Shown in pieces: positions 23,061 through 35,890 of a stretch of 64,000 nt of DNA (its first letter is position 1; the number at the start of each line of letters is the position of its first letter). The notes beneath the pieces were generated by a model, which made no database searches, was not told the origin of the DNA, and saw only the letters and a list, made by a program, of their open reading frames with translations. Both the position numbers and the translations under genes were made by a program. Origin of the DNA: Lingula anatina (Eukaryota > Brachiopoda > Lingulata > Lingulida > Lingulidae); the NCBI RefSeq assembly GCF_001039355.2, contig NW_019775393.1, forward strand, positions 71,846 to 135,845, read 5' to 3'.

Positions 23061-23613
23061 TTTGAGACTAAAGAAAATGAATTTGAATAAAATAGGAGGT
23101 ATACTTTTCAGTCTATTAAAAGTGCTTATCACATTGTTTGGGCAATTATTTGTAATTATTACTCTTAAAAAATTGTTTTGAAGCTTACAATATGTTGTGT
23201 TCAAAATACTCCCCACGCCCTTCAAACTTTGCGTCGTTTCGAATAATTGACAAATTGCTATTAAAATGCGTAATTTAGGTCCGCCGACTGCGCCAACACT
23301 GACTAGTCTCCAATATCCCAACGGGACCGTAGCTGTAACATGTAACTCAACCCATGGTCACCCGCCACCACAGATACAGTGGTACCAGTTAGAGGAGAAG
23401 TTCACTCCTGACAGGGACATGGTCTCACGAGGCACAGCCTGTTTGCAGGAGATGAATGCTTACTGCCTTGTCCCTAGCGTGTCAGAAACGCTAACAGTGG
23501 CAGGTAACATCTCGGCGTTTTATAGGTGCGAGACAGTTCACTCTACCGGCAGTCTCAGCAGTCCATCACTGATCCTACTTGGCCTATTCGACATAGGTGA
23601 TGGTATGGTGAAA

Positions 23614-23663
<50 letters not shown>

Positions 23664-24433
23664 AAATTTATTTTTAACAGTAATTATATTGCCATTACTA
23701 ATACCATGGGCCTACTGTAGGTGTCTACTTTGACTTGTATTCAATTGTTTATCAACATCACTTTGCTGTTTAACGATTGTAATTTATATTTACATTTATA
23801 TTCATCACACCAATAGGCCTTTTTGTATTCAACAACATAACAAAAGCGACTTGGATGGAATTTCACAAGGTCAATCCCAACGTTGCTGAAAGGAGCATTC
23901 ATTTATGTGTCAATAATATTATTTGTTTATTTACTTTCTCAAGTTGACCTAACGCCCGGTCACAGTTCATTGTGGAAATACGCAGGGGTAGGTGTTGGGG
24001 CGGCGCTTATCATCGCGTCCCTCGTAGTGATGGCTAACTTCGATCGTGTAAGCAAAAGGTGCAGGAAGAAGGCAGAAAATACGGGTAAGCCACATGTTAT
24101 TCTCTGTCAGAGATCACTTAAAAGGAGATCAGTCAGTTCGTTATAATGGAAGCTGATTTTCAATCAAGGAGCAAGTATTAGGTCTAGGTCGTATGTTATA
24201 ATTTTTATAATCAATCTCCCTCGTTGGCAAGAAAAGTAACTGTGGATAACAAGAAAAATGCGTGTTGCGTTACAGAAAGCGACCGTCAGCCAAAAGGTCA
24301 ATACATAGACAAAAGGAGAAGTACGGAAAGCACAGATGTTTATGATATTGAAAACGAAACTCAGGTATGTGAGCTAGCTTAAGGGCATTTCAAGATTATT
24401 AAATTCCAGGGTAACCTTCTCTCTCTCTCTTCA

Positions 24434-24464
<31 letters not shown>

Positions 24465-24472
24465 TATCATTT

Positions 24473-24509
<37 letters not shown>

Positions 24510-24739
24510 CATCTTCATCAATCAGTAATTTAGACATCTAACTCACAGATGGATCCATGTGGGTTTATTGTAAAGCAATCTTTAAATATCTTATAACTAT
24601 TGAAATGTTCAGCAAAAATTCTTAAACATGGCTTTACAGTTAACACAACACCACTCCATTTGCTTTTCTCCATTTGGGTCAGAAATATTCAGATCCTGGA
24701 TCCAGTTTATCAGAAAACAAGGATAGCACACTTCAATAA
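21982..24739 (+). CDS. Ig receptor gene B: two Ig domains, membrane span, tail
   Basis: Six exons: 21982-22054 (signal), 22546-22950 (Ig1), 23279-23596 (Ig2), 23944-24084 (membrane), 24276-24364 and 24683-24739 (tail, TAA). They sum to 361 codons, 360 residues. Introns 1-4 are phase 1 and the last is phase 0. Ig1 shows FTIFCHV, ITWLKEH and ITDVGNYSCFAQF; Ig2 shows VAVTCNSTHGH, IQWYQ and AFYRCETVH, the complete Cys-Trp-Cys patterns. The span KYAGVGVGAALIIASLVVM is followed by RCRKKAE. The tail has Tyr in GQYIDKR, DVYDIEN and KYSDP; none forms a classical ITIM, though YDIE resembles an SH2 site. If exon 5 is not spliced, it reads through to TAA at 24378-24380. The exon 3 donor could also be at 23603. 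Type I receptor, ligand unknown. Confidence 0.84.
22069..22109. repeat. (CT)n microsatellite in gene B intron 1
   Basis: This is the counterpart of the tract at 19735-19775. Confidence 0.9.
23612..23662. repeat. (AT)n microsatellite in gene B intron 3
   Basis: About 48 bases of alternating AT begin shortly after the Ig2 exon donor. Confidence 0.95.
24418..24507. repeat. (CT)n microsatellite in gene B last intron
   Basis: Two CT runs are separated by a TTATCATTTCAG interruption. A related arrangement recurs at 24996-25070, beside a single ambiguous base (n) at 24994. Confidence 0.9.
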
Positions 24740-24740
24740 A
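24735..24740 (+). terminator. AATAAA overlapping the gene B stop
   Basis: AATAAA overlaps the TAA stop in the last exon (CTTCAATAAA). It fits a short 3' UTR but the motif may be incidental. Confidence 0.35.
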
Positions 24741-25034
24741 AAAAAGTTAAAATCACATTAGAAATTCTTAAAATGTGACATTTCTGTATTCAAAAAATAA
24801 GAATCTGGCTTTTAACCATATTACATATGTTTTAAAAAGATTATGTTATTATTGGAACCAATTAGCAATTATCAAATTTGACTAAATAACATCACCACAA
24901 GCAAACTAGTTGCATTGACTGCATTCACATTCAAACATCATACCAGTTGGATTGATCCAATTCTGCAAGGGATTCTTGCTAAATTGCATTCAGNTTTCTC
25001 TCTCTCTCTCTCTCTCATCATTTCAGACTCTCTA

Positions 25035-25071
<37 letters not shown>

Positions 25072-25095
25072 TACTTGTATTCATCATTATTTCAG

Positions 25096-25151
25096 TTGGC
25101 GTAACAAGCTGTAAAGAAACAAAACCTTGGGACAAACAGGTCGCCAAATAG
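25096..25151 (+). other. candidate alternative last exon of gene B
   Basis: After CATTATTTCAG a phase-1 frame reads VGVTSCKETKPWDKQVAK and stops at TAG. The phase matches the membrane-exon donor at 24084, so exon skipping would give an alternative tail without tyrosines. The parallel with 13600 in gene A is suggestive only. Confidence 0.3.
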
Positions 25152-26933
25152 GAGAGAAAGCAGAAGACAAAACCGTTGGCAATATTTTACATCTTTATTA
25201 TTTTTGAGTCGCTATAAAATAGTTGTACATTTGTATAAAGATTACAGACTTTTACGTGAAGGTTCCCATCATCTTCATCGACACGAATCGTGAAGTACAG
25301 TAATAAACAAGTATTTGACACGCAGACTTCCTCAGTTAACTTGTCAAAGTGTCAGATTGTGCTGGACAGCGAACCCCCCAAGCTGACCCAGTGTGAGAAA
25401 CGACAAAGACCAGTGATCAAAATTTGACTCAGAGCGGGAAAGAGGACGATTCGTTCGCCCCCCCCCTGCTACGGGCCATAATCGTAGAGTATTTCTAATA
25501 CGTATCATTCAGATTATCTTTAATGGTTTACAGTATTTTATTGTCTGTACATAACTTTAATCGTAGGATTTTATGAAGTAAACCAATGCAAATAAACACA
25601 AAAATCGGACGTTTGTTTAGTATATTTTCTTTATTTCTTAACTGAGAGATTGATGGCGCACCGACGGGCCACTGAGTAAAAAAGCCGATGCATAGACGTA
25701 AAAGTAATGATTGTGAAAGACAAAAGTACAGAAAAACAGTCATACAACACATAAATTCGACATAGAAAAAATCCGACAGCACACCACTGTATAGTATGCC
25801 TCACCAAGAATGTATTAATTGTATTTATACACAACACTTTTAAGTGTTAGAAATTGAAATTTAAAACTTCCAAGTTATCTTTGTCTCATTGTGACTCCAA
25901 TGAGACATTGGTTGATAAATCTATCTACATGTATAGTGTGCGGCAGTCGAGGCTATTTCAGACCTGCCACATTTGCCCTATGTTCAGTGGGGAGATAAGT
26001 ATGTAATAATAAATAATGCTGAGGGTTCAATCCTCCCATGCACTTATTAATGCATATGTTAGGGCACCCCCACAGGCTTCCATATTTCCCTAAAGGAGGA
26101 GAAGTTATACACTCTAAGACAAACGAATGACTAAATACTCAGTCCTGCACTACATGTAAGTACCATGTTGTATCTATTTTTAAAGTGCTTTAATTTTTCG
26201 CAGTCGGGGAGGGGGGATGTTGGAAAGACCTTCCTTTCTAGATACCAAAGATGCGTTCACATAAACGTTTACATATTGCATAAAACAGAAATAATAATGA
26301 TAATAATAATAATAATAATAAACAATAACAACAACAACAACGACAACAATTGTCGATATGTATCTAGGGCCGTTTGAGCACAAATCCTTTCATTCCAGTC
26401 ATTGAGTTCGATTGCCATATCTTTCATGTCAGGACTGTTCTCCCAATATTTACATAAACGTTACTAAATAAAAACTGACTAGCTGTCCAGTTCAATTTTC
26501 CAAAGAGTAACCACCTTTTTAAAGTTTACTAGAACGATTCCCTTGATATTGCTGGCAATGAGGCGGCAATACTGACTTTTGCCATCCATCCATTTATTCT
26601 GCCAGTCTATGCCTCTTCTTTAATGCGATGCATATCAAATGTGTATAATAAGCTCTTATGTCCCTTGCTCATACCAGTTTTAAAGCCGATGCGTTTTGAA
26701 TTTTCTTGTTCCGTAGCGTATATTGTATTGCTTTATACTTTTGCATCTACTGTATTTTTATTTATATTAAAAAAACAGTCTTACAGCGATAAAATACGTC
26801 TTCTTCCCTAGGCTAGGCAAATAAAAGGAGCTAAACGCATCCGCGAGGCTGATATCACAATTGCGTTAGTTGAGCTTGCGGCGCAACCCATTGTGCTGGA
26901 CGTTACATCCGAATGCTGAGTAGATTTAGTGTT
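25152..26933. other. intergenic between convergent genes B and C
   Basis: I see no supported exon. It contains an AAT/AAC microsatellite at 26290-26350 and, for gene C on the minus strand, a possible AATAAA (TTTATT on plus at 26757-26762). Genes B and C point toward each other across this stretch. Confidence 0.5.
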
Positions 26934-29246
26934 TCAAAGAAGTTCGTCCTCTCTGTCGTCGTATAATGCTGGAAGACCAAAAAATTAGTTTGAAGAGAAT
27001 GTAGTCTAAAAGATTTCCCTTTATATTATCGTTTTATTATATGTTTATGTTGTCACTTACTTCCTTATTATCACGTCATGATTTATTCTACGAGATCAAG
27101 AGAAAGGGTATCTTCAAACACACAAACGTATTAATCAGCATTATCAACATGCTTAGGGCTTTACCTGAAGCTATGGAGTTATTGTTCTCATTATCTCGCT
27201 CTGGGTCGCAGCCGTGGTCCTGATCTGGTGTGATAGAGTGAGCGCCATCTGCCGGGATATAGGTGACAGTAAGGGAAGATTTGTCTGGAAAGACACAGCA
27301 TAAAGTGAACGAAAAAAGTTGATGCGCCTCCAGCTGTGTAAAGGAGCGTGTGCCAAAAGCGCATACTTAATGCAAATGTAAACAAATTACTAGAATGTGA
27401 ACTCTGTGGTTTTATAACTTGAGTTGGCAGATATGGGAATGTATTGTTTACGTAAATAAAAATCTATATTTTTCTAAAAAAAAAAAAAAAGGGGGGGGGG
27501 TTAGAAAAACCCACCTGATATCGACCTGGCGCTACAGTTGACGAAAGCTTCGATGTCGTTACAGCGACATCTATCGAGTTTAAAGCTGCGACTTCTTAGC
27601 CGCTTACGGACGGTGTACACCATAACTCCCACCACGATGAAGAATGAGATCACGATTAAAATAGCCACCACAATCGCCAGAGGACTGGCCCCTGGTTTGG
27701 GCGGGCTTGGTGTGTTATTGGCGATGATGACGTAGTGATTGCCAGAACCTAGAAAAAAAGGAAAAATTAGACACATCTTAACTGTATATTGTACATAGTA
27801 TATAAGTTTTTCATTTAAAGTAAGTGAAACCCGTACAGTGTCCTTTGCCGTGTGTAAAATATCACATTCTCTTTTATAAAGTCCGAAAATGTCGCCGTAG
27901 TTGCTACGTAATTAGCCTTTAAATTTTGTCTTTTATGACTTCTTCTTATAGAATTTCCAATATTTCCATATTAGAAAGTACGGGGAACTTAAAAACAGTA
28001 TATTATATATTAAGGTCGCGAATATATTTCTAATATTCACAAAAAATAGCAAATTTGATATCAAGATATCTGGCCTCAATTCGTTATACCGGGGTACATA
28101 TCGACATAAGTAACACACCTGAGCGACCCCCGTGCATGTAGTCAGCTCTAATACTGTCACTGCGATAGTTCCCCGTAGGATGGCGGCTTTCACAGGCATA
28201 TGTCACTGACGAATTGTCCTGTACCGCTATAGTGTCCGTGATGAAATACCCTCCGCACATGCCCTCGCCCTGACTAGAAGCAGAACACGTTTCTTTGTGT
28301 TCAGATTTCACGCTACTCATCTCCTGATCGTTTTCAAACCACCTGAGCTTTGCTGGGGGTCGACCCCCCACGGAAATACAAGTGAGCAACGTGCGGTTGT
28401 CCGACATCCGCCTGCTAGAGATCATCGGCAACTCTGGAGTGACTGAAAAAAAAAAAAAAGTTCAATATTAACGATGAAAGGACATACAGTGTGTAAGAAA
28501 CAGTTGGTACACAAATTGCAGGGGTGCAGTGCTGAGCTGTTCACTAATATGACGTCAGAATGCTTAACAGGTCCCCAGTCTACGACGCAAGTTGCCGAGG
28601 AGGTCTTTGATAAAATTGATATAATAAGTGATGTTTTAACAGGAAAGTCTATGTAAAATCATTTGATTTTTGCGGTCATAGGGCTCTGATGTTTGGTTCT
28701 TTCTAGATAACAAATAAATAAATTTAAAAATCACTTAAATACATATGGTGTTGAAATAAAATTTATGACGTCATACAAAAACCTTCGCCTAATTTGGACC
28801 CTTTTAGACGTCACACACGGTTCATGCGTCGTCATTACATTTACCTGTCATGGTAACTTGCATAAGTTTTTCACTCTTCTTTACTTTATTTCCGTCTACA
28901 GACACTTGGCACGTATAATTCCCTTCATCTCTGAGTTCTGACTTCATAATTGCCACTCTTAGCTTAATGTCATTTGGCACTGGTATCAGTTGTGACGGCA
29001 TTGTGACGAAATTAATATCTCGACCAATCAGATCGCTTAGAGTTTTATTCTCCGAATTCATGCCTAGGACGTATTTGAATATGACGTCAGGTGGCTTTTC
29101 CGCACTGGTCTGTTTAAACCACTCGACGGATAAGAAAAAACGTCCTTCATCTGGGCCCAGTGTGAAATTGCACCAGGCGGTGAAAGGTTCACGTAACTCC
29201 ACATATCTCTCCTCCGCCCTGTTGGTTATCGTTAAAGCAGTGCATA
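26934..29246 (-). CDS. Ig receptor gene C, minus strand, first exon not found
   Basis: In transcript order the exons are 29246-28845 (Ig1), 28442-28119 (Ig2), 27748-27515 (membrane), 27284-27165 (tail) and 26968-26934 (tail end, TGA). Every junction is phase 1 with GT-AG ends, the same plan as genes A and B. Ig1 has FTAWCNFTLGP, SVEWFKQ and DEGNYTCQV. Ig2 has TLLTCISVGG, KLRWFEN and VTYACESRHP, plus an extra Cys pair. The span is SPLAIVVAILIVISFFIVVG, followed by a basic RKRLRSRSF stretch. The tail has VTYIPAD and ends LYDDREDELL; the tyrosines do not form a standard ITIM. The signal-peptide exon must lie beyond 29246, but I found no convincing leader with a phase-1 donor before about 31 kb. 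Confidence 0.8.
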
Positions 29247-32200
29247 CTGAAAAAGAGGAAAGATTCCTAAATTTCAATCATTGACTCATAAATCTCGCAA
29301 CGTATATTTCAGTTTTACGAGATAAGACCCGCGCCTAAAGGAAAAATAGAAAATTCACTGGAAACGTGCAAGTCACATGACTGACTAAATATACAGTCGC
29401 AAAAGGCATGTTTTAGTAAACGTATAGGCACGGCAATATGTAATTCATGAATAGAGTTCAGTCAGATTACACTTCCCAACGTAAGATATTGTGAAGGAAA
29501 GTTAATATATTTGGGGACTAAAGCATCTGCACGACAATTTAGAGGTACACTGTAGAAAAGAAACCTACTGACCATCTGATGTAATTGCCTCGCATTACGC
29601 ATTAAATGGTAAATTGTGAGGTACAGCTGGATTACTTGCGAATGATCTGTATATATCAATGAAAATATTTTAGACGAAGTTATTTAATTTATACGTATCA
29701 ATCCATAAACTTTTCCACAGCAATTGACCGAAGACGAACCCTTAAATGAGTTTTTATTTGTCTTTTCAAGGCATGGACAATAGTGAGTTAGGTGTCAGGA
29801 GCCAACGGTTTCACACAAGCTCTAGCGCTTCCACTTTTTCTCCCATTTTTCTTGTTTGTTTATCAGTTATTTCCAGCTGCCATTTATGTTTTTATGTTTG
29901 TTCATTGAATAATTGATCCTGCATCCGACGGTAGTGTACACGAAGCGTGAGAGACGGACACATTTATAAAACTCCGGGTATAAAATGTCATACACAAAGT
30001 CAACAACCAAACACAACAATGAGGGTTAATGGAACTGGAAATGGGCGCATTAGTAGATTACCTGTTTCAAAGGACCTTTGTGTAAACTTCCGAGAATACG
30101 TTGTATGAAGATCTCCGTTTTCAACATCGGGCTTAGAAAATGTTTTCGCTTCAGAATTTTTTCAATAGCATTAATGTGATACACTCTGGCGATAATATAG
30201 CCATTAGCAGGTGTGAGTGGGATTGAAATAAGCAAGCCATGGTGAAGAAGTTTCATATTCTACCTTTATTTTCTATTTCTACATATTTCAGGAAATTCCA
30301 TTTGAGAACTTGACAGAAACCCCTGTGAGCAGAAATTCTTTAACTTATTTACTTCATCTAAAATTTCAATTCTAAATCTAAAGCTACCCCACCTGAAACT
30401 TCCCACTGATACCCTTCCAGCCCATTTCCCAAACAACACTCAACGCCCGTCCTCAAAAGGGACATGGGGAGAAATATCAGACCCACAGAGAAACAGTTAA
30501 GTAATCGTAAAGGCCCTGCTATATTTACCAAAAACCATTCATATTCGCAGAATAGAGGGGTATTTCCCAACCTTCTCTAAACTGGGCCGGTGAATTGCTT
30601 ACCTCTGTGCACCTAATTCCTTTTTAATTTTTGTTTTTTATTGAATTGAATTTAACGCTATAGACGTAGGAATACCAGCCCGTCATTTATGTCCATAAAA
30701 CTTTGACGCACAATTCATTAATACTGTACATGCCCAGATTTCCAAAGCAATACACTGACCGATTCGTGTTAAAAAAGTATTTGAATGTCACATATCATGC
30801 TAAAACCATACTACCGTCAGATGTTGAAATGTGGCCTCATCAAAAAAAGTTGTCTAGTTCAGTAATAGCATTCATTTCTACCATTAAATCCTTTAAAACA
30901 TTATATACAAGAAAGTAATGACAGAGAGTATCGATTAAAAACGTCGGTAGCCAAACACAGAGGGCATCCCTTAAATTAAATATTGAAGCTTGTATAACAA
31001 AGAATGAAAGTGCAAAATTAAGAGAAGCCAATGAAAGAACAATATTTACAAAGAGGAGCTTGAAGTTATTTCTTGGTGACATCTGTGGTGATTCTGAGCC
31101 TCCCTTTCATTGAAAACAAACAACACGTATTCCCTTAGACTTTACAGAGTAGCATGCATGGAAATAATGATGCCAAAATACCTAGGGTTTGTTGAACGTG
31201 TGGATATTTCCAAAAACAAAAACACGTTCAGAGAGAGAGAGAGAGAGAGACGATTCGAAATTTATTCTTATATTGCAATTTAAGGTTGTTTTAAAAAACA
31301 ATGGCTTAGAAAAACATGAAAACAAATAACCGTAAAATATGAATAAAACATAAGACAGATAATTTCTTCTTTAAGCCTTGGTATACACACAGTAATACGA
31401 TGATAAATTTTGCGTGACAAATTGCGTCCATAGAGTAGACGAATCGTTAAGCGTACAACTGTTAAATAGCAAATCTATAATGCATAATATTTGAGATATT
31501 TCCGAACAAGGTAGCAATATCAGGTACAGTAAATCCATTTTACCTATTTTCACTGGTAATTATTTATCGATTCAACCAAAGGCGGTGAAGAGAATCGCCA
31601 TACTTTCCAAGAGCGGTATTCTCTTCAACTTTGGCGTTATCAATTATTAATTTTACTAATGTGTTTTGTTGTTATTGTGAATGAAATGTCAGTTGCCAAT
31701 GAACGAAGAGGACAAAGACGAAAACAATGTTTGGTTACTGTACCGGTATATAATTCTGAGTCTCTTGGGTAGGTTAGTTAGCGGAAGATCGACAAATAAC
31801 TCAAAGGCAGCCTATACTATAGGGGGCGATTTCTCTGTGTTTTGACATAAAGGGAGTGCCGATTGTACTGCGAATGATCAGAAAAATATCATTTACAGTT
31901 CTGCCCCCTCTTTTAACGAAAAAGATATACCCTGGTAAAAATGATTTCGCTGTCAAATAATAAAAATCTTACTAATTGAAGGATGAAGAGGTCTGAATAT
32001 GGCACACAAGTAGGATAAAACCGTTTTTCTCTATTGCAATTAACTTCCTCTTTTATAAACAATACCAACGCATTATCTCTGAAAACCAATAAAACAGCCT
32101 CCTACACTTACATCAACAGTTAAGTCACACTTAACAGGAAAACAATTACAAGGGGAAAACATACAGCGGTTTGATTCCTCAGCTGGGTGAAACACTATCG

Positions 32201-34999
32201 GTTAGAATTCAATGGAGAGCACACAGTCGAGACACATGCTCGATAACTGACCCGCGGCGCGATCAATAAGGAATCAATTTCCATTCTAACCTATTGTTTC
32301 AAATAAAGAACACTAATCATCCATTTAAGGGCCTGGCGGGAAGATTATAATGCACGACATAAGGGTAGTCAGGGCAAGGGTTCAATTACGCAGACCCCGA
32401 CCCTCGTTGAACCTCGTTGTTGGTATTCCCCGGCATGACGAGGTATTGATTCGGAATCAAACACAAAACAACACGTGTTTAGCCGGCAGAGATTGATCCG
32501 TGATCAATTAAAACAATTCTCTGTTACGGCGTCTTGTACGGGTCTCGGTCCTTAAGCGGTCCCTGAAGAGGAGGATTATATTTTGATCATACAAATTCAT
32601 CCTCTACTTGTAACTGCTTAACTTCCGTCGGGTTCCTACTTAAAGTAATTGACTACGGAGTGGATTACTACAAATCGTATGTACAGACGAGTTAGGTTAA
32701 GCGAGTGCGCGTGACACGTGGCGAGGAATTTGATTCCTCGGGACGTGACTAGACATTAATATATTTTTTAACAAATTCTTGCCTGGCGTAGTAACATTAT
32801 ACTCAAAGGGTAAATCTACAACTTTTTTTCATGTTTCATTTCTGATGTACACTGTGTTTTTTTTTAGCCAGGATGAAGAGGTCTGAATCTTTGCTTACAT
32901 TTCTTTATTATAAATCTTTTTTGCTTACATTTAAATTGACAACTTACAAAGACGATCCACTTTAAGCTCATACACGTACGTATATACACACACTAATGCC
33001 ACGTACAGAACAAACACACGTACACCAACATACCAAAGAATAAAATGTCCGAATAATAGTATAACTTTCACTTCCGACCACTGTAGCGCTTTAAGACACG
33101 ACAACAAGAACCCGGTAATTAAGTAATTAATATTTGTAATAATAGAGCTACTAACAGAGCTACGAATCGCTATCATAATTAGACCCCATCACCTGTAACA
33201 GCATCATTATTTTCATTCTAAACTGCCCTTAGTTCCCGTATGGCTGGAAAAGCCCCATCGGGGAGATAACTTGAATGTACATTATTGACTCCGAAGCGTC
33301 TGTATCACTTGCGATAGATTAAGCAAATACTATTTGATAAATTGCTCAAGTCAGCGTAAGAATTATACCCCCAAGACCTTTCTTACTGCCCCATTTATCA
33401 TGACCGTTAGATAATCAGAGAAATACGTTTATGTGTTCTGTATTTGTGATTGCGAAAATAGTGTAGAGTATAATCGGTGTCACTAACTTCAAAGAAAACA
33501 TATATCCTGCATTTGAATTGTAAACTATGTTCATATTTATATTACAGACGCAAAATTTATTATGCAATAATAGATTATATATAATACATAACGTAGTGAA
33601 ATACGGGTTTAATTATATTGACTATGATTTGTGGACAATTCCATGCCCCCCTACAAGAACGGACAAAACTATAGCGGAGCAGGTAATACGTTTCACAGTA
33701 AATTAGAGACGAATTTCCGAGGTTGACCTGGGCAAAAATCAATTAATATTTGTAACGCGCAGTTTGTGTATGAATTCAAATACACCCAGGAGAAACGGTT
33801 TTATTAAATCTTAGACGAAGATGGTACCGTGTCGGCGTTTATCGTTACCAATGGAGTCGCATTTCAGTCCTTGAGTGGGTTTTATTGCGATTTTCGACAG
33901 AAAAAGAATCCCTCAACAGCAATAGAAAGCTTGGTCAGGACCATAACCAAACATATGAAATTTTCTTATGTCTCCATAAGTTAAGTGCTGATCATGATTA
34001 AATGCTGGTAGATTACTGTCCTACGTTTCACTGGATTGCGGAGACGGTAAACGAAAGAACATTAAATGCTGGTGAAATGAAAATGTCAAGTTAAGCAGGT
34101 GCACCGAACGCCTTTAGATTCAGAGTGACGAAAATACTGGTTTAGCGAAGACAATTGATTGATTCAAGAAACTGAAAATCAGGGGGATCAAAAGCGAATA
34201 TACTGATCCACATACTAAAAGAAATGTCTCAAATCGGCCTCCAAAGCTCAGGGTAGCGGGTCCTTAGTTTGGGAAGTGAAAGTCGACCACAAACACCCTC
34301 TCCGCTAATGAGTTGGTTATTTACGAAGCAAAGAGATCTCACAAAACATCAAATAACACCTCTTGGTTTTAGACATTTTAGTGGAGTGAGACTGAAGCTG
34401 TTTCGTAAACAAACCGGGTTCAAAAATCAACAGACGCGGCGGGAAAGCAAATTAGAATATCTAAAATAGAATTTGAAAAGATGAGGGTGGAGTCATTAGG
34501 GAACGCGTTGGTGGCTCTTAACAAGTCTGACATTTGTTAATGAAAACATACAAAATAATGATGAAAACGAGTCTTTTAGAGACAAGAGGTTCTATTTCAT
34601 GGAGAGAAAAAAACAGCACTGAGCAAAAAACAACATATTGTGGTGAAGGAGAGAAAGCCCATGCAGTGATGAAGATATCGAAATTAAGTTACACTTAAAC
34701 CAGTACAGTAAAGGGGAATACTATAAAAACTCTGTACTAAAACACTGTTACCAGGCACAAATGACAAAAAAAACATGATTATGCCGATTTATAAGATATA
34801 TTTTCACTTAAGCCCATGTTCCATAATTCCTCGGATTGCGTAACAGACGCGCTTTTGCTATTTTAGACTCAATTTGTAACAAGTTTTCATCGAACGATCG
34901 CATGCTACAGGCATCGGAATCACCTGTCCTTGCACTCTTTATAACTCTAGAAGACAAACTGTTTTCGCTACCTCATCTCCTTCACTGCCACCGGCTGTA
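29247..34999. other. long stretch upstream of gene C, no gene recognised
   Basis: This is AT-rich with no Ig-like or other recognisable exon. One minus-strand phase-1 frame ending at a GTAATC donor (about 30062-30160) reads KTFSKPDVENGDLHTTYSRK and may be an orphan exon. GGATGAAGAGGTCTGAAT occurs twice (31981 and 32871), a sign of a local duplication. A short (GA)n tract lies at 31228-31250. The missing first exon of gene C could lie here. Confidence 0.4.
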
Positions 35000-35792
35000 T
35001 GGTATTTCGCTTCTTGTTTTGCGATGAAACAACATGGTGATTGATTAAGGTGAATCATGGTTTTCGCAGGTGAAGTTTGCAAGCAAAAAAACATAGCCGC
35101 ATGGAATTTAAACGCATTCGACTAACGTGTCACACAGGTGTATATGCAAGCAAGCACCTGGCGACCTGCCTGTATTTGAGAGAAGATTAATAGAACAAGA
35201 CGTGCGGTTACAACGGTTTTATCAAAAATGGAAAGAAAAAATAAAAGTAATCCGAGTTCTGATGACGCCTGAATGCAATCCTTATGGAAACTCTCTGTAT
35301 TCATGCTTCACAAATAAATAAATAAATAAATAAATAAACAAAAATACATCCTCTAAGCTACAATGTCTGCATCCTAATTATTTCAGACTGCATTTTACAT
35401 TCTGTTCCCCTCAAGCCAAGAAACACGTTCCAAGATTTCCAATAAACTGAATAACCATACCATACTGCGGGCATCTTTTCCTTTATAACAGAGATAAACA
35501 GTAACGGATAGTCATTATTTTTCTTCACTGGTTTGGAAGTTCACCAGAATGTGACCTTACGTGTTTAGTTTTATAATCAGCCACTCATACTAAACAGTAT
35601 TGAAATCGCATTATTCAGCATTATGCGATATAATTAATATTTAACAGATGTTTTGTTAACAAAAATCCATACACAGTAATACTATACAGTACCCACTTTC
35701 TGCCTGCATGGGCGTACCTAACAAGCGTCCTTACGGGATGTTGTTTGTTTAACTACTTGTGCGTATATTGGTGTCACACTGTTTGTTTGACC

Positions 35793-35890
35793 GCGCGCGC
35801 GCGCGCGTGTGTGTGTGTGTGAATGAGCAAGCGCATGCGTTTACCTGTGCCTGCGCATGTGTGTGTATGTTTGTGTGTGTGTGTGTGTTT
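35793..35890. repeat. (CG)n-(TG)n microsatellite
   Basis: CGCGCGCGCGCG runs into TGTGTGTGTG, an interruption follows, then a second TG run. Alternating purine-pyrimidine tracts of this type can adopt Z-DNA; here that is only a possibility. Confidence 0.9.

Noticed and set aside
24915-25151. Plus and minus frames across CT repeats with runs of Ser-Leu or Arg-Glu
   Set aside because: They are translations of a microsatellite; only the last about 56 bases were kept as a candidate exon.
30840-31082. Hydrophobic minus-strand frame as the missing leader of gene C
   Set aside because: It begins with a plausible leader, but I could not find a phase-1 donor at the right place.
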